Source: Xenopus tropicalis
Taxonomy: Eukaryota > Chordata > Amphibia > Anura > Pipidae
Assembly: GCF_000004195.4 (NCBI RefSeq)
Contig: NC_030680.2
Location: forward strand, 143,120,045-143,184,044
Direction of reading: 5' to 3'
Length of the DNA stretch: 64,000 nt
Of the stretch, positions 10,417-21,639 are shown piece by piece (positions within the stretch are counted from its first letter, which is position 1; each line of letters opens with the position of its first letter). Position numbers and translations under genes: made by a program. The notes below the pieces were generated by a model. The model saw nothing but the letters and a program-made list of their open reading frames with translations. It made no database searches and was not told the DNA's origin.

Positions 10417-11190
10417 AATATTTTATTCATAAACAGAACTGCCATTTTGCCATGAATGTGCTCAGTATTACCTGTTCGCTTGGGAAATCCAACAGCGCCT
10501 CCCCTCTATATAAAGCAGTAAGTGATCATCATACGGAGCGTTGCTTCCGCCAACCTGCCCCAAACCTACATGGAACTGGATACAGGCAGTGTCTGTCAAC
10601 AAAGGGAAACATGTTGATAAATGTAGATGAATGTTCTGCCATTCGCCCGCTCTACGTGACATCATCTGCCATTTGGGAGCAAAAGGCCTTTTTATCATTC
10701 CTGTCCGTTTAACAAGGTTGGATGAAATATCGGATCCCGTATAACGAGAGACTAATGTTTGTGTGAAAGCTCCTTGAGGAAAACTTCGGATCATGGAAGC
10801 CGACGAAGCCTTTTAATACTCAGTTGCCATATTGATTTATTGACGGGATGCAAAGCTCTCAAAACTTAAAAGCTCCGAAGAGGAAATCTTAGAGGTTTCA
10901 AAAACATCCTGAAGATTAATTTGGTTTGTCCAATGGAAGAGAGAACCAGATACGCCCTGTTTGTGCCTCATACAAGCTGGAGGTTGGCGAATTGTATCAA
11001 TAGGTTTTGTATTTACAAATAGAAATGTAAAAATTCTGGTTTTAATATCTAAAGATTTTGTAGATTGAGTCCCTGTAAGTCGGCTCCTCTGGGAGTCAGA
11101 GGTATAAGACATAAGATGACAGGGGAGGGGTCCTCTATAGTCCAATCAGCTTGAATGAAACAAAATACGAATAGTAACCTCTGATACTAT
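10417..11190. other. Unique sequence, no gene recognised
   Basis: Non-repetitive. Two antiparallel open frames of about 100 codons (10413-10712 + and 10468-10794 -) overlap each other and resemble no family. Words such as TATTGATTTATTGACGGGATG could be conserved noncoding DNA. Confidence 0.25.
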
Positions 11191-11407
11191 GGGGCAGTCG
11201 AATAAAGTCGAATAAACTCTTTTCCACGAATGCCGCACATTTAATAAAAAATCGAGAAATGAAAAAGTCTGCCTGGGAAAAGTTGCAGAAAAGTTGTGAA
11301 AATTTGCACGAAAACTGCTTTTTTGAATTGTCGCACAAAAAACACTGCGTCAAAAATTTGAAATCTCTAAATTGGAACAAAAAATCTGATGGTTAGTAAA
11401 TGGCCCC
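11191..11407. mobile_element. Possible GGGGCA...TTTA palindromic MITE, diverged
   Basis: It runs from ATGGGGCAGTCGAATAAAG to GGTTAGTAAATGGCCCCCT. The ends are roughly inverted and the interior has TTGCACGAAAAC and TTGTCGCACAAAA words like those of the element at 38318-38642. Ends and target site are not clear enough to classify. Confidence 0.4.
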
Positions 11408-11480
11408 CTATATGTGTATGTTAGCCAGACTTTGGTCTTGGTACACTCTTTGTTCTAAGCCAACTTTGGCACAGTTTGTC

Positions 11481-11812
11481 TAAAGGTCCCCATACACAGG
11501 CCGATTGTAGCTGCCAATATCTCTCCCTTAGACCAATTCGGCAGCTTATCGGCCCGTGTAGGGGCACTAACGACGGGCCTGCCTGACCGATATCTGGCCT
11601 AAAATCGGCAAAATATCGATCAGGCAGGTCTGATCGGGGACCGCATTGGCTCATTGATGCAGTCCCAGAACCGACGGACGCCTGCACCTGTTGTTCTAAT
11701 TCTAACCGAATTAGCCGATATCGCCCACCCGTAGGTGGGGATATTGGGAGAAGATCCACTTGCTTGGCGACCTCTCCAGGCGGGCAGATCTTAGCGTGTA
11801 TGGGCACCTTAA
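11481..11812. mobile_element. MITE with AAGGTGCCCATACAC-type ends
   Basis: The left end TAAAGGTCCCCATACAC pairs with the right end GTGTATGGGCACCTTA over about 16 bp. The interior is full of short inverted motifs (GCCGAT, ATCGGC, GATATCGGC). A second copy lies at 19969-20331 with shared blocks (TTCGGCAGCTTATCGGCCC, GACGGGCCTGCCTGACC). TA-rich junctions suggest a TTAA or TA target, but the superfamily is not certain. Confidence 0.75.
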
Positions 11813-12432
11813 GTCCTGGACCAACACTGGGTCTTTTGCCAAAAATATGGGTTCACTCTACCTGCTGGAACAAAATTGGATACGGCACCAAGGGACAGAG
11901 TTATCAAATATAGAACTGGGGGATCCACATGAATTCCCAACATTCCCTTTCCCATTCACCAACACGAGCACGATCAGTCAAAGCTGATGAATGTGTGAAT
12001 TTGCCTTAATGTATGGGCTCATTGATTTTCTTTGTGGTGTTAGTGCTCAGTGCAAATTAGCAGCAACACTGAGTACTAACATCCAAAATCATGAATCCCT
12101 GACGCATTTGGGAAAGAACAATTTGGACAATTATTTCCCCCAACAGAACAAATGGTTAAATAGGACATTTTCACGCTTGAATAATCACATGTTGCCCCCC
12201 AAGGCAATGACCCATACCATTCCAGTTGTATTTTGCTCAACAAGTTTGGATTTGTCTATGGGGCAGCAAGGTTGCCTTCTTTCTCTTAGTGATAAAATGT
12301 TTTGATTCCAAAGAAACTTTGTTTTCGCCATTTCTAAAGCGACTGTTGATTGATAGTTGGTCGGCTTGGGAGAAAATATCTCATGGTTTTTTAATAGATA
12401 AGGTGAGAGCAGGGAAAGGGTTGGTCCCTTAC
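11813..12432. other. Unassigned stretch
   Basis: No gene or repeat was recognised. Short open frames at 11991-12305 and 12226-12447 overlap and have no family resemblance. Confidence 0.3.
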
Positions 12433-12651
12433 TTAAAGGAGAACTAAAGCCAAACTAAAGAAGTAGGGCAAAAATGTTGTACATTATGTTTTGTGCTTCT
12501 GTACCAGCCCAAGGCTCCCACAGCCCTTTAGCAGGGATGATCTGTGCCCCCAAAGATGCCCAGTAGCCCCCCATCTTCTTTTCTGCTGATTCCCAGCACA
12601 GGCTCTCAATACACAACCATTAGTCCCTGCTAGAGTAGAGTAAGCATTATT

Positions 12652-12685
<34 letters not shown>

Positions 12686-12780
12686 CTATATATATATATA
12701 TATATATGCAGATAAATGTCTGTTCCACCATTATGTAACAGGAGCAGTAATCCTTGTAGACACAACCAATAGGGGTTTAA
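12433..12780. mobile_element. T2-type MITE left part with TA/CA microsatellite
   Basis: It begins TTAAAGGAGAACTAAAGCC and continues with blocks (TTGTACATTATGTTTTG, CCAGCCCAAGG, CATCTTCTTTTCTGCTGATT) of a familiar Xenopus TTAA-flanked MITE. The right end is missing. A compound (TA)n(CA)n(TA)n microsatellite occupies about 12651-12707. Confidence 0.6.
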
Positions 12781-13239
12781 TTGAGTTGACACAAGGCGCT
12801 TCAGCAGACCGGCCTATCGCGTTCTGAGCAGTTCTGTCAGTGAGTATGACAGCAGGAATTGGTGGGATGAAGCCTGAGCAAACACACACAGATTGACTGG
12901 TATCATTAGCCTCTGCACATTAAATGACTTTCCTTCAACATTCTCCAGTTTCACCCATTAGCCATTAGTTGTTATACATTGGATTAGTGTAGGACCAACA
13001 CATAGATATTGGCAGAGAGACGGCTGGTGGTTTCCCAGTCTGATTGATGGATTGAATGAGAAGATACAGCACGTTTGGCCCCGTGTGAACTCACATCCCC
13101 CAGTCCTGCCCGGTGTGAAGGGTCCTATTGATCTACATTAGTCCATTATCTGCTCGTTGGGTGCTAGTTGGTTAATTGTTGACACAGTTGCCTTAAGGAT
13201 GCTTAGGGGGCAATGCGATAAAAGGATCAGAGTTAGTGA
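12781..13239. other. Unassigned stretch
   Basis: No repeat, RNA or coding signal was recognised. Confidence 0.3.
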
Positions 13240-13450
13240 TGCCTAGGCCTATCAACCAATTAGATGTTTGTTTCTGGGTTACTAGTCCTGGTGTAATTAT
13301 AAGGATTCAATTACCCTGCATTAAGTTTTTGGAGTGTGGAGTCCCTGGAGGAAACCCAGGCAGACACAGGGGACCATATAAACTCTTTGCAGATGGTGCC
13401 TTGCATGGAAATGAACCCAGGAGACTTCTCAATTCAAATGCCTCACTGAA
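13240..13450 (-). mobile_element. tRNA-derived SINE, reverse orientation
   Basis: On the - strand it resembles SINEs with a tRNA head, a central ATATGGTCCCCTGTGTCTGCC-type stretch and the motif GGGTTTCCTCCAGGGACTCC. On the + strand this appears as GGAGTCCCTGGAGGAAACCC (13339-13358) and a degenerate B-box complement AATGAACCCAGG (13410-13421). The AATTAG-type sequence near 13258 matches the body following those motifs. It is diverged, and no target duplication was resolved. Confidence 0.55.
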
Positions 13451-13665
13451 TAGATTGTACCCAGTCAATCCATTGCTGTGCTATATTGGGGATCTCCTAA
13501 CCTGATGGCTGCCTGACCACATTATTGCCCTCTTGTCTATAGCACAATATGACTGGGAGCTGGTGAGCCCTGGCGCCCCCCTATACTGGAGCGATGTGCC
13601 CAAAGATCACAGAGACGACTATGGCTTGCTCAGGGCAGGCTCCTTGGTGGAAAGTAGTTTGTACT

Positions 13666-14678
13666 CAGGGCTGCCATCAGAAATCACGGGGCCCCTCACA
13701 ACAAAATGTTCTGGGCCCCACCCACCCAAGCCCCCAATGGCCCCTCCCACACCCCCAATGGCCCCTCCCATCAATACAAGGGACACACAGGCATTGGTAG
13801 CGAGGGCCCACTAAAACCTTGGTAGCCAGGACCCCCCTTAAACATTTGTGGCCAAGGATTACGTTTTGCATTAGTGCCAGTGCCACTAAAACATTGCTAG
13901 CCTGCCCAGGGCCCCCTAAAACAATGGTGGTCCTCCCCCAGTGTCCCCCATACAATGGCCCGCTCTCTGCTGCTTCTTGCCGCTCCCCCCCACCCCACAG
14001 AATCCTCCTGCTTCTTCCAGGGTCCCCCAAGCATCCTGCTGCTTCCTTCAGGGGCCCCCCCAGGCATCCTCCACCTTCCCCCAGGGCCCCCCCAAGCATC
14101 CTCCACCTTCCCCCAGGGCTCCCCCAAGCATCTTCCACCTTCCCCCAGCCCCCCCCCAAACATCCTCCACCTTCCCCCAGCCCCCCCCCCAAACATCCTC
14201 CACCTTCCCCCCAGGCCCCCATCAAAAACATCCTCCACCTTCCCCCCAGGCCCCCATCAAAAACATACTACACCTTCCCCCAGGGCCCCCCCAAGAATCC
14301 TCCAGTCCTCTCCCCCCCTGCCAGCATCTTTTTGCATCCTCCAGCTCCTACTCCCCTGCGACAGTTGTCCAGGGCCCGGGCGTTTAAAGGGGGCCCGGCC
14401 GGGCTCTGTTACTGTTACTGCTGGCATCCGCTGTGATGTCCCAAACTCGCCGCTACACGTGCGCTTCTATAGGGTTGCGCCCCGTGCGTGTGACGTCAGT
14501 ACGCACAGGGCGCAACCCTATAAAAGCGCACACGCAGCAGGGAGTTCGGGACATCACAGCGGATACCAGCAGTAACAGTTACAGAGCCTGGCCGGGCCCC
14601 CTTTAAACGCCCGGGCCCCCTTTAAACGCCCGGGCCCGGGACAACTGTCCCCCCTGTGCCCCCCTGATGGCGGCCCTG
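13666..14678. mobile_element. 1-kb hAT-type MITE with minisatellite and long palindrome
   Basis: It runs from CAGGGCTGCCATCAG to CTGATGGCGGCCCTG, a 15-bp inverted repeat with one mismatch, flanked by an exact 8-bp duplication TTTGTACT (13658-13665, 14679-14686). The interior holds a degenerate 27-33-bp minisatellite (about 14020-14330) with the core CATCCTCCACCTTCCCCC, then a near-perfect palindrome (14361-14649). Overlapping Pro/Ser-rich and Gly-rich frames on both strands, up to 206 codons, arise from the minisatellite, lack any transposase motif and are not genes. A sister copy lies at 28391-29501. Confidence 0.9.
14361..14649. repeat. Near-perfect ~290-bp palindrome centred on TGACGTCA
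   Basis: The arms start ACAGTTGTCC (14361-14370) and end GGGACAACTGT (14639-14649). They are complementary through GCCCGGGCGTTTAAAGGGGG, the CTGTTACTGCTGGCATCCGC block and TATAGGGTTGCGCC. The centre is the fully symmetric CRE-like octamer TGACGTCA (14491-14498), and the right arm has CTATAAAAGCGC (14518-14529). A duplicated CCCTTTAAACGCCCGGGCCC motif makes the right arm slightly longer. Such a palindrome can form a cruciform or an RNA hairpin. Confidence 0.85.
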
Positions 14679-14686
14679 TTTGTACT

Positions 14687-15985
14687 ACCCTGCTTCACCT
14701 TTTCCAAGAGCAATGGTGTTGGCTCCGCGTGCAGCAGATCTGTCCTGCCCCTGCTCATAGTATGGAGTGCCATGAAGGCGACCAATAACGATCTCTCTTG
14801 CTAACATTGGTCACAGGAAAGAAAATGTGTTCCCTCCATTGACGTTCAGGGCTGGAGATAGAAACAACTGAGATTCTACCTCTACCTGACGATCGAGCCC
14901 TAAATGCAGATTTTGCTTGGGCACCTTCAACGGCCCCTGATCAAAATCTTTTGACCTGCCCAATATCCAAAGCTTTTGCAATATTGGTCGCCTTGCCGAT
15001 CTGCCATACACGCACTGAATATCGTATGCAATTAGGTTTCATCTGATACTATTGGTGCATCTATGGCCATCTTTAGTCTTTAGGCTATAGTTCGTCACAT
15101 TCAGATTAACCATAATACTAATGGCTTGTAGGAAAAGTCATGTCAGAGCTCCCTGTTTTTTTGCTGGAATATATTTGTTTTGGGAGAGTTCTTTGCCTGC
15201 AAGGAATGTTCTTTGTGCCGGCATTTATTCCAACACATCTAAATCAAGCCAGGACTGGCAATATCTCTTGTTCAGCAAATGTTTCTCTGCAATGTTCCTT
15301 TATTTACCCGATGCTCTGTGGCGCTGGTGCATAACCTCCATCTGTTATTTCAAAATGTCATGCCCACAGCCAATTTCTTTCCCTCACCTCTCCGAGACAT
15401 CCTCTCCCTTATTTCCTGTCTGATTTGCTTTTCGTCTCTGGATCGTTTCACATGCTTGCGAGGATTTATTTTTATTTTTTTTATCACGTTGCTTTCATTT
15501 TGGAGCTTTACAGACAAATCAAAGAGACAACCCAATAAACAGTGTGAGTAAACCTGGTTTTGATCTAATACGTTACCCCATCGGCCTCCATTGCGGGCGC
15601 GTGGCCGCCAGTCATTTTTTTGCTTTAGAAATTGGCACAAAGTGCTTGAGTTTGGACACTTTCACATAAAGATTATATAGTACAGTAACACATCTTGTTA
15701 TTGGGGATATCTATGTCTTTTTCTATGTTTTGAAGACCACAAGGATATGGCAAAGCCAGAGGGAAAACTTCCCGTATACCCCGGGTTGGTATTAAGAGAA
15801 AACCGCATCAGCCCGGGGTAACTGGGACAGAGCGATCCTCATCCTTCACTCTACTTCTCAGCCCTGGGATCACGGAGAAAGAAGACAAGAGGAAGAGGAG
15901 GATGATTGGTTTGCAGACTGGTGTGATCTTCAGGAGCATCAACCCAGGTACAAGGTAATATAATATTATAATATTTTGGCACCCC
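14687..15985. other. Mostly unique DNA; one diverged repeat
   Basis: 14919-15082 (CTTGGGCACCTTCAACGGCC ... GGCCATCTTTAG) looks like a heavily diverged member of the CCATACAC-ended MITE family at 11481. 15090-15620 is non-repetitive, with overlapping open frames of 60-100 codons on both strands and no recognisable domain. A C-homopolymer of about 17 bases lies near 15983-15999, beside a T2-like end TACCTTTCCTTCTCCTTTAA (16008-16025). Confidence 0.3.
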
Positions 15986-16262
15986 CCCCCCCCCCCCAGT
16001 GATTGTACCTTTCCTTCTCCTTTAATATTTGCTCAAAAGACCAAATCACATTCAATCTCTGGTTATTAGAGATCCAAGTAGCCCACACAAGTTGGGTCAT
16101 TGCCAATGGGGCCAAACCTTAATGGATATGAATGGGTCTAATGCCTTCGTCAAATGAAATAGTTAAATTGGTACTCGCACCGGCATAAGCTACACCAATA
16201 CTTTTCCCGGATGAGACTATTGCTCTCAGGGGTGAGCCCTCACGTATGGTGGAGGCCAGGGT

Positions 16263-16918
16263 GTAGTGTAACTATAACTCTCACAAAGAAGGGCGCCAGT
16301 GGTTCTTGAACTTAACCATGATCTGTTTATTTAACTAAATCCACAAAGGAGTAATAACAAGTAATAATTCAGCATTCGCTCGTAGCACAGATCAGATATG
16401 TACAATACCTGGTCAATAAGACTCTATCCCCACAGGGTAAACCAGGCACAAGAACTGGGTTAATTCCAGCTTTTCCTTCCTAGTGGAACCCAGGCACTTC
16501 TCTATCTAGTCCTGAGTCTGTACACTTGCTCCCAACTTCTGGGCAATAGTAAACCGGGGATCTTAATTACACTGGCCCTCCTCGGCAGAGCCAAAAGCTG
16601 CTTAACTAGCTAGCGCTAACTATCTGTCACACTTAGATGGACCTATTACAGAGTATATCCTATTCTATCTAGACCTAAACCTAAGCCTAGTTTCTATGGT
16701 ATCCTAGCTTCTACACAAAATGGACCCAGAGCACATGGCTGCCCTGCCTTATATATTATTACACGTGGCCATCTAGTGGCCAAGCTAGAGAAGTACACTG
16801 GTCATAATTTGACCCAGGAAAAGAACTTATTTCCCTTCAAGATTAAGTATTCCTTTAGGTGTCTAAATTGCTAGGGGGCTGCCAGGGAAAAGGGGCAACT
16901 ATTTTACAAGTCTCCTAC
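16263..16918 (-). mobile_element. Possible solo LTR (low confidence)
   Basis: The segment begins TGTAGTGTAACTATAAC and ends GTCTCCTACA, so both strands read TGTAG...CTACA, the short inverted end typical of LTRs. On the - strand, AAATAAACAGATCATGG could serve as a polyadenylation signal about 70 bases before the 3' end. No matching target duplication or primer-binding site was identified, and no second copy exists in the window. It may instead be unique sequence. Confidence 0.3.
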
Positions 16919-18180
16919 ATTGTTAAACAAACATATAAGGGGCAAATGAGCAACACAGTGTATTTTAAATATTTGAAAATATATTTGAAGTCTCTTTCAT
17001 GCAAGTGCAAGTGCAAAATTGAGTGCTGTTATGCATGAACAAAAATATTAGCAATAGTACCTACATCCATAATGCTCCTTACAACTTGCACATACATCTA
17101 TGGCCCAAGCAACCCGCTCTGATGAATTGCACACAATTAGGCACAAGTACAAGCTACAGAATTGTAGGAATGGATGTGGGTAGTGGCGCAACACTATCCT
17201 CAAAGAAGCACTTCATGCTCAGATGATGAAGCCGCCAGAGACGGGAAGATTTGGGGTGTCTGGGGTGTAGGTTTGAATTCTGGGTGGCACATAATGAATC
17301 ATAATGAGGGTGTGAGGATCAGCTTGGCAAATGTAAGGGTTAAACTAGGGGTTTCTATTTATTGAGCACTGTGGTCTTATATACAGTATAGTGATAGAGA
17401 AAAAGCCATGTAATGCTTGTGCCCCGCCGCTAAGGTCTTGTATCTACAGGATTCAACCAAATCTATCAGTGAAACCTACAAAAACATTTAATAGTTACTA
17501 ATAATTAGAAAATAAAAAAAATTAAACATTCTATACCAATCGACATAGGGGCGCGTCCCTATAATACGCCCACGCATAAGGAGGGTGGGGACCCTTATGT
17601 TGTTTGGGATAGAATATGTCATTTTTTCATTTTGTAGATATTTGTGACCATTAGATGTTTTTGTATATTTCACTGCTATTTATTTTGGAATTTATATATA
17701 TATATCTCTACTGTAAGTTGGAAGCCATCTATTAGGACTCGGTGGACAATGACGCACTCATGTGTTTGTGTCCATTTTGCCAAACTGAATGCAACTGCAG
17801 TAGGAGTCACAATTGCCTCAAGAGAATTGGCCCCATTCACAATGATGCTTGGGATGATGGGAAAAATGGTGCATTGTGGGATAGAATATGGCAATTGCAC
17901 ACTGTGTCTATGTAAGTGAATGAGCCCTATTGTCCTCCCTTTGTTGTCCTTCTGAGTCTAGTTGGTTGTTATAGTGACAGTTATATCCTGTAGCAACAAC
18001 AACTTTGATTGGTTATGCTCTAAAAAGCCGGTTGATACGTGGGTTTCTACACGTTGTATATTTCACATGTGAATGCCCAAATCTGACTGATTCCTATTCT
18101 GGGTCCAGTTGGGGTTTAAGTGATGGGCATTACTACCATTCCCTAATTATATAGACATCATATTAGGCAGAAAATGCCCC
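16919..18180. other. Unassigned AT-rich stretch
   Basis: No gene or repeat family was recognised. Short frames at 17023-17226 and 17644-17919 lack any domain. A (TA)n run lies near 17695-17704. Confidence 0.3.
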
Positions 18181-18681
18181 AAACACAACTTTATGAAAAG
18201 TAAACATAATTTCAAGCAACTTTGCAATATACATCAATTAAACAATATACAGCCTTTTCATGATGTTTATGTAATAATCTGGTTTGGAACAGTTCCCTAA
18301 GCCCCGCCCCCTGTTCCCCTGCTGATTGGCTGACCACTTTGTGACTCAAATAAACTGTAACAGTAGTCGCCTGTCCCTCAGCCTGCCTTCAGCCTGCCTC
18401 CTCCCAATCCCACAATCCCCTGCTGCACACGTGATGTCAATAAGGAAAGGAACATCCCAGTGCAATGCATTGTGGGTTATGTAGTTCCTGCATGCCGTCT
18501 GTAAGCTGGGGAGAAGTTGTTACTAATCGTAACATCAGTGTTTTAGTCCCTCCTCCCCTGCCAGGATTTCAAATGAGGCAGAAAGAGAAGAACTGTTTTG
18601 CAGCTGGATTTCAGCATATAAAAATGGGATTTATTCCTACTTTTTGAAGGAACAGATTCCAGGGATAGGGATATTAGGGGC
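18181..18681. mobile_element. T2-type MITE, second copy
   Basis: The sequence parallels 7279-7750 closely: CCCAAACACAACTT, AAGCCCCGCCCCCTGTTC, CACACGTGATGTCAATAAGG, CAATGCATTGTGGGTTATG, GATATTAGGGGCT. The left TTAAAGG end is degraded (GAAAATGCCCCAAAC). The right end is lost where a Tc1-like 3' fragment begins at about 18682. Confidence 0.8.
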
Positions 18682-18781
18682 TCCCCAACAACGTTCCATC
18701 ATCTAGTGGGAAAAGTAAAAAAGGGAGAAACTTCATATTAATACCCTTGGTTTTTGGAATCAGATGTTGGTCAGGCAGGTC
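18682..18781 (+). mobile_element. 3' fragment of a Tc1-like element
   Basis: CCATCATCTAGTGGGAAAAG, CATATTAATACCCTTGG and GGAATCAGATGTTGGTCAGG match the C-terminal codons and 3' UTR of the Tc1-like family also present at 2225-3165. Only about 100 bp remain, joined to a truncated T2 MITE. Confidence 0.6.
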
Positions 18782-19701
18782 TCTGTTGAACCTAAGCAGT
18801 CATTCTATCCAATGTGCCGCCATTAATGGTGCAGAAGAAGGACTTCTCTGGCTCTACATCTCTGCACCCAACCATAAAGGCTACTTTTCCATTCTTTATA
18901 TGATACACTGACAAAAAGAAAAAAATGATTCATGGCAAATGATGCCTGTCCGCTGATCTCTGTCAGACATTTACTTTTGCATAAATTCTCCCCAAGTCGG
19001 GAGGAAAACATTTCAGGGTCAAAATCTCATCTTGTTACCTAGATTAAAAACTAATTTCTCCAAAGTGTATGATCTATTGAAGCTTTTTCATGCAAATAAA
19101 TAGCCCGGAGCCCTGTCCCTTCTGCCTTTATTAGTCGAGCATGTCATGAATTCTAACAGAACATTTCGCTCTAGCCCCTAATTACATGCATTATAAGGAA
19201 GAGTCTATTCCCGGCGTACATATTATTAGCCGCCGTTGGCACGCCGGAGTCCTATCAGGCCGCCCGTCATGGTGGCTCACCCTAATATTGACAGTTTAAT
19301 CTTTTTTTTTTTGGTTTCATAGGAGATTAAAAGCCTTCTGATAGCGACGGCGGCGCAGAGAGAGTGATGAGCCCAATTGGAATCAATCAGTTTGAAAGCG
19401 CAGTCACTGCCGGGAATATGAACTGGAAATGAAAACGGCTTTATGGGATAATTGTCTGAAAAGGGGGTAGAAAATATATTTATTTGGGCAACAAAATGTA
19501 AAGGACGGATATAAAACTGAGAGCTGGATTATCCCTTCTGTATCTCTGGAACAGGGTATATTCTATTTACACATCTTAAAGAAACACCATTTTGTTTTAT
19601 TGCAGAATCCACCATTTTGTTTCCTAGCTTTGCTGTGATTTCTAAAAGAAGGCGATTGGGCACTTCTTCTCCGAACCGGAAGCCAGCAGTCCCAGCAGCT
19701 T
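18782..19701. other. Conserved-noncoding candidate around 19060-19460
   Basis: This non-repetitive block carries a perfect octamer ATGCAAAT (19090-19097, POU-type site), AATTACATGCATTATAA (19181-19197), retained CpGs (GCCGCCGTTGGCACGCCGG, 19231-19249) and GCGACGGCGGCGCAG (19344-19358). Dense developmental-factor words in unique DNA without reading frames fit a vertebrate enhancer. Function is inferred, not shown. Confidence 0.35.
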
Positions 19702-20421
19702 TATGGTTGCCACCTGGCCAGTATCTGACTGGCCTGGCCAGTAAATCACCAGATGGGGCCAGCACTGGTATTACAAATTTACCAGCAAAGTACCCGCAAT
19801 GGCCTATAAATCCCTCCACCCCTGACCCTCTTCGCTGCCGATCACCCTTTATACCTATGGGCCCACCTCTGCTCCACCTATAACCCCGCCCATTTCTCCA
19901 CCCCTTATGTCATAGCACCACCCCTAATCTGCCACAGAAATGGGAGGGATTATAGGTAGGTTGCCACCCTTAAGGTCCCCATACACGGGCTGATTGTAGC
20001 TGCTGATATGGGTCCCTTGGACTGATTCGGCAGCTTATCGGCCCGTGTATGGGCACAACCGACGGGCCTGCCTGACCGATATCTGGCCTGAAATCGGGCA
20101 GATATTGATCGGCCAGGTTAGAAAATTCAGTCGGATCAAGGACCGCATCGGGTCGTTGATGCGGTCCCCGAACCGACTGCCCCATTGCCGCGTGTAGAAT
20201 TCAATCGTTTGGCCCCAGGGCCAAACGATCAAATTCGCCTCCATGCCTCCCCGATATCACCCACACGTAGGTGGGGATATTGGGTGAAGATCCAAGCAAG
20301 CGGATCTGCCCGTGTATGGCCAGCTTTACACATTTACCAGCTATATAAATGCCACGGCAAGGGCCCTAGCTGGTGATTTGTTGGCTAGGATGTTTAAATA
20401 CCAACTGGGTGGCCAACCCTA
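19702..20421. mobile_element. hAT-like element with GGGTTGCCACC ends, interrupted
   Basis: The left end TATGGTTGCCACCTGGCC pairs with the right end ACTGGGTGGCCAACCCTA. CTGGCCAGTAAATCACCAG near the left and TAGCTGGTGATTTGTTGGC near the right are complementary, as expected of inverted ends. A known frog family begins CAGGGTTGCCACCTGGC. A matching 8-bp target duplication was not found. A CCATACAC-ended MITE (19969-20331) sits inside. Confidence 0.6.
19969..20331. mobile_element. CCATACAC-ended MITE, second copy
   Basis: It starts CTTAAGGTCCCCATACACGG and ends CCGTGTATGGCCAGCTTTA. It shares ACTGATTCGGCAGCTTATCG and GACGGGCCTGCCTGACCG with 11481-11812, plus an internal hairpin GTTTGGCCCCAGGGCCAAAC (20208-20227). 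It is nested inside the 19702-20421 element. Confidence 0.7.
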
Positions 20422-21130
20422 TTTAGATACTGCAGCAGAGCTAGTAAAAACCTTTTATAATTCAACGTAAAACATTTTTAATTGTTAAAGAGGATCTTTT
20501 TTTTACCTAGTATTCTAACATGTCTGAGTTGGATTATACTCTCAATAATTCTGGTGTTACCGGCCCTTTAAATTGATTCTAAATGACTTTGGCTTATTTA
20601 CATGGCCTGAGCATAATGCTTACTGGGCTGTTTTCCTTGCAGAATGACTGGAGATAAGTTTTAGTAAAGGGCTTTAGGGTTGAACTTGATGGAGCTTTGG
20701 GAACATGTATTATTAATACAAAAAGTACTGCTACTGCAAATCCTGAAATTCTGGTTCGATTAGTTAAAAGGTAGGGGGAATATATAGCACATTGTCACCG
20801 GTGGCTAAACAGGTAACTATAGCAGCCAGAAAAAGTTTAAAAGTTTGCTCTTCACTAATAAAAATGCTCTGATATATATATATATATAGTATATAGTCAA
20901 TACCAAGTCTGAACTCGGACCGGATGTGATGTTCAGGCGCTCAGTCAATAATAATTATAGCAAAGTAGGGAACCAGTATACTTCTACTTTGCTATATGTA
21001 TATATTTTTTTTTTCTTTCAAACTTACAAGTCTTACATGATGCCTTTTAGTAACTGAATCAAGAAGTCGGCATTTTCTCAACACATTTTCCCATCCTTGG
21101 ATCTATGTGCCCCTTGCCTTCTATGATATC
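20422..21130. other. Unassigned DNA with a short hairpin and a CR1 trace
   Basis: A 13-bp perfect inverted repeat, TATAGCAAAGTAG (20956-20968) and CTACTTTGCTATA (20984-20996), encloses a 15-base loop beside TA repeats. AGGGTTGAACTTGATGG (20677-20693) is a motif from CR1/L2-type LINE 3' tails. No gene was recognised. Confidence 0.4.
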
Positions 21131-21617
21131 TACTAATTCGCGCGAACATCGGGTGTTCGCGTTCGCGCAAATTCGCGGACTTTTGCCGATGTTCGCCACT
21201 TTGGGTTCGCCGCGTTTTTTTTTGGCGCCGCGTTTTTTCGCCTTGGTTTTTCCGCCGCGTTTTTTCGCTTTGTTTTATCGCCTATGCATATACATAGGAA
21301 TAGCTTGCGTTTTTTTTTTTTTGCGTTATTTTTTTGCGTTTTTTTTTTGGGCGTTTTTTTTTGGCGTTTTTTTTACAAGTATTTTTCAGAGAAGTTTTTG
21401 CCCTTGATCCCCCTCCTGCATGTCACTGTCCAGGTCGTGGCACCCTTTAAACAACTTTAAAATCAGTTTTCTGACCAGAAATGGCTTTTCTAGGTTTTAA
21501 AGTTCGCCTTCCCAATGAAGTCTATGGGGTTCGCAAAGTTCGCGAATATTCGCGCGTTTTGGCGAAAGTCCGCGAACGGGTTCGCAAACATTTTCGGCGA
21601 TGTTCGCTACATCACTA
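21131..21617. mobile_element. TTCGC-rich palindromic MITE with GCGTTTTTT tract
   Basis: The ends are TACTAATTCGCGCGAACATCG and CGATGTTCGCTACATCACTA. Subterminal GTTCGCG and CGCGAAC words are inverted, like those of the other TTCGC MITEs in the window. Its middle (21203-21380) is a degenerate tandem of GCGTTTTTTTT units. Short open frames through this tract are low-complexity artefacts. Confidence 0.65.
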
Positions 21618-21639
21618 TTCAGAAGTATATATATTTTGA

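Noticed and set aside
13677..14575. Proline-rich and Gly/Trp-rich proteins on both strands (up to 206 codons)
   Set aside because: Minisatellite inside a hAT MITE; frames in several phases on both strands, none with transposase or signal features.
16263..16918. Firm call of a solo LTR
   Set aside because: Only TGTAG...CTACA ends and a possible poly(A) signal are visible; no target duplication or second copy, so listed at low confidence only.
18465..18647. 60-codon frame whose sequence is repeated in other T2 copies (7574-7930, 25844-26026)
   Set aside because: Similarity follows from the MITE copies being related; frames are not preserved across all copies, so it is not a conserved peptide.
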